From an uncultured Clostridia bacterium (GTDB lineage Bacteria > Bacillota > Clostridia > Christensenellales > Borkfalkiaceae): a DNA stretch of 15,827 nucleotides. Below the pieces are notes generated by a model. It searched no databases. It worked only from the letters and a program-made list of their open reading frames with translations, and was not told the DNA's origin. Positions 14,952-15,827 of this stretch are shown piece after piece (the stretch's first letter is position 1; each line of letters starts with the position of its first letter). The position numbers and the translations under genes were made by a program. The stretch is taken from assembly GCA_947589335.1 (NCBI GenBank), contig CANPZH010000018.1, positions 1-15,827 on the forward strand. The letters run 5' to 3'.

Positions 14952-15827
14952 CTATTCGATCGTGATGTCATACTTCTCGAGGCCGACGATCTTAGCCGTG
15001 CCGCCCTCCGAGAAGAAAACGATGCCGTCTGCGCTTGCCGGCGCATAGACGAGCCCCGTGAGCGTCCTCTCGCCGTCGTTCAAGAACACCTCGAGGCTCG
15101 AGACGTCCAAAAACAGGCGGAATTTGATCTTGTTGTCTTTGACGCGCACCGCACAGGAACGGATGAGCGCGTCCCTCTCCCGCGAACTGCCCGAGATGAG
15201 CGTTCCCATGTTGGAACGGTCGAAGATCACGAGCTCGCTCGCGCGGTCGTAGAAGAGAATGGTCTCGAGGTTGTGCCCGCAGAAGAGCTTCACCCCCGCC
15301 CGCTCGGCAGTTCCCATATCGAGCGTGAAGATGAGCTCGCATTTGGTTCCGCGCACGTTTTCGACCTTGCGCTCCCCGAGCACGGAGATCCCGTCCGCTT
15401 TGACGGGGTTTTTACGATAGTTTTCGATCTCCCTGACGGGCTGCTGGCAGAGCCTTCCGTTTTTGAGGGAGAGCTCCCTCGGCAGCGTTGCCGCTCCGAC
15501 CCAGCCGTAGGGCGCCGTCACATACGTTCTGTCCCACATCTGCATCCAGGCGATCATCACCGTTCTGCCGTCCGGCGCCGTGAGCAGCTGCGGGGCGTAA
15601 AAATCGAACCCGCTGTCCACTTCGTCTTCGATCTCGGGATAGAACTTTCCCGTGCCGAAGTCGAGCTCGCCCGTCAGATAGCGGGGCGTGTGGACGTTCT
15701 CGTTCCGCCAGCCGTCCCTGTGCAGGAACTGGATGCTCGAGAAGAGGACGTCTTTCCCGCCGAGCCTCGCGTAGTCGGGGCACTCGCACATGAGTTCGTC
15801 CCCCTCCGTCCGCCACGGACAGCCGAC
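14952..15827 (-). CDS. Glycoside hydrolase family 32 protein (3' part, runs off the window)
   Basis: The last 291 residues of a GH32 enzyme are present; the 5' end lies outside the window. The apparent Met at 15791 is an internal residue, because the frame stays open to the edge and reads GDELMCECPDY, the GH32 E-C-P block whose Glu is the catalytic acid/base. Other family blocks follow: SGFDFYAPQLL, TVMIAWMQMW, a W-x-GAATLPREL-S/L block and LCQQPVREI, then a C-terminal beta-sandwich ending at EKYDITIE. The nucleophile (NDPNG-type) and RDP motifs would be upstream. The family hydrolyses beta-fructosyl bonds in sucrose, sucrose 6-phosphate, inulin or levan. The FYAPQ and PREL blocks fit the sucrose-6-phosphate hydrolase/beta-fructosidase group. 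Whether it is secreted cannot be seen. It lies 19 nt upstream of the large lipoprotein gene, so the two are almost certainly cotranscribed. Confidence 0.92.
   Translation of the reverse strand, partial: VGCPWRTEGDELMCECPDYARLGGKDVLFSSIQFLHRDGWRNENVHTPRYLTGELDFGTGKFYPEIEDEVDSGFDFYAPQLLTAPDGRTVMIAWMQMWDRTYVTAPYGWVGAATLPRELSLKNGRLCQQPVREIENYRKNPVKADGISVLGERKVENVRGTKCELIFTLDMGTAERAGVKLFCGHNLETILFYDRASELVIFDRSNMGTLISGSSRERDALIRSCAVRVKDNKIKFRLFLDVSSLEVFLNDGERTLTGLVYAPASADGIVFFSEGGTAKIVGLEKYDITIE

Overview
The window is a GC-rich stretch of a bacterial chromosome. It carries eight recognisable protein-coding genes, all on the minus strand, and I see no credible plus-strand gene. Several features point to a Gram-positive member of the Bacillota, most likely an uncultured gut-type Clostridia: strong GGAGG-type ribosome binding sites, lipoprotein signal peptides with a lipobox Cys, Ig-like (Big) cell-surface domains, consensus sigma-A promoters and a YwaF-type membrane domain. 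A finer placement (for example Christensenellales) is only a guess.

Right-hand block (about 8834-15827, read right to left), a sugar/fructan locus. It starts with the 3' part of a glycoside hydrolase family 32 gene that runs off the window edge. Nineteen bases later comes a 1323-residue lipoprotein with five repeated carbohydrate-binding-like modules. A LacI-family repressor with its own consensus promoter follows, then a PfkB-family sugar kinase (probably fructokinase) that ends at a clear intrinsic terminator. Together they suggest surface capture of a fructose-containing sugar, hydrolysis by GH32, phosphorylation of the released fructose and LacI-type control. No sugar transporter is visible in the window.

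Middle (about 7680-8833), 1.15 kb with no convincing gene. It holds dispersed repeats built on a GTCATTCCGA-type inverted repeat, a second miniature-element-like repeat and a perfect 14-bp GC-rich inverted repeat. The first repeat family recurs at the left window edge, and related short units lie between lacI and pfkB.

Left-hand block (145-7680, read right to left), a tightly packed ABC export locus. A near-perfect promoter with a palindrome at the predicted transcription start drives a YwaF-like multi-pass membrane protein fused in frame to an ABC ATPase. The permease gene overlaps it by 4 bp (ATGA). A small membrane-anchored Ig-like protein starts 1 nt after the permease stop. Seventy bases further on is a 990-residue lipoprotein with three Ig-like repeats and a beta-helix-like region. 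The likeliest reading is an envelope-related export or signalling cassette of unknown substrate. The YwaF-ATPase fusion, and a ribosome binding site inside it that could release a free ATPase, are the most unusual things in the window.
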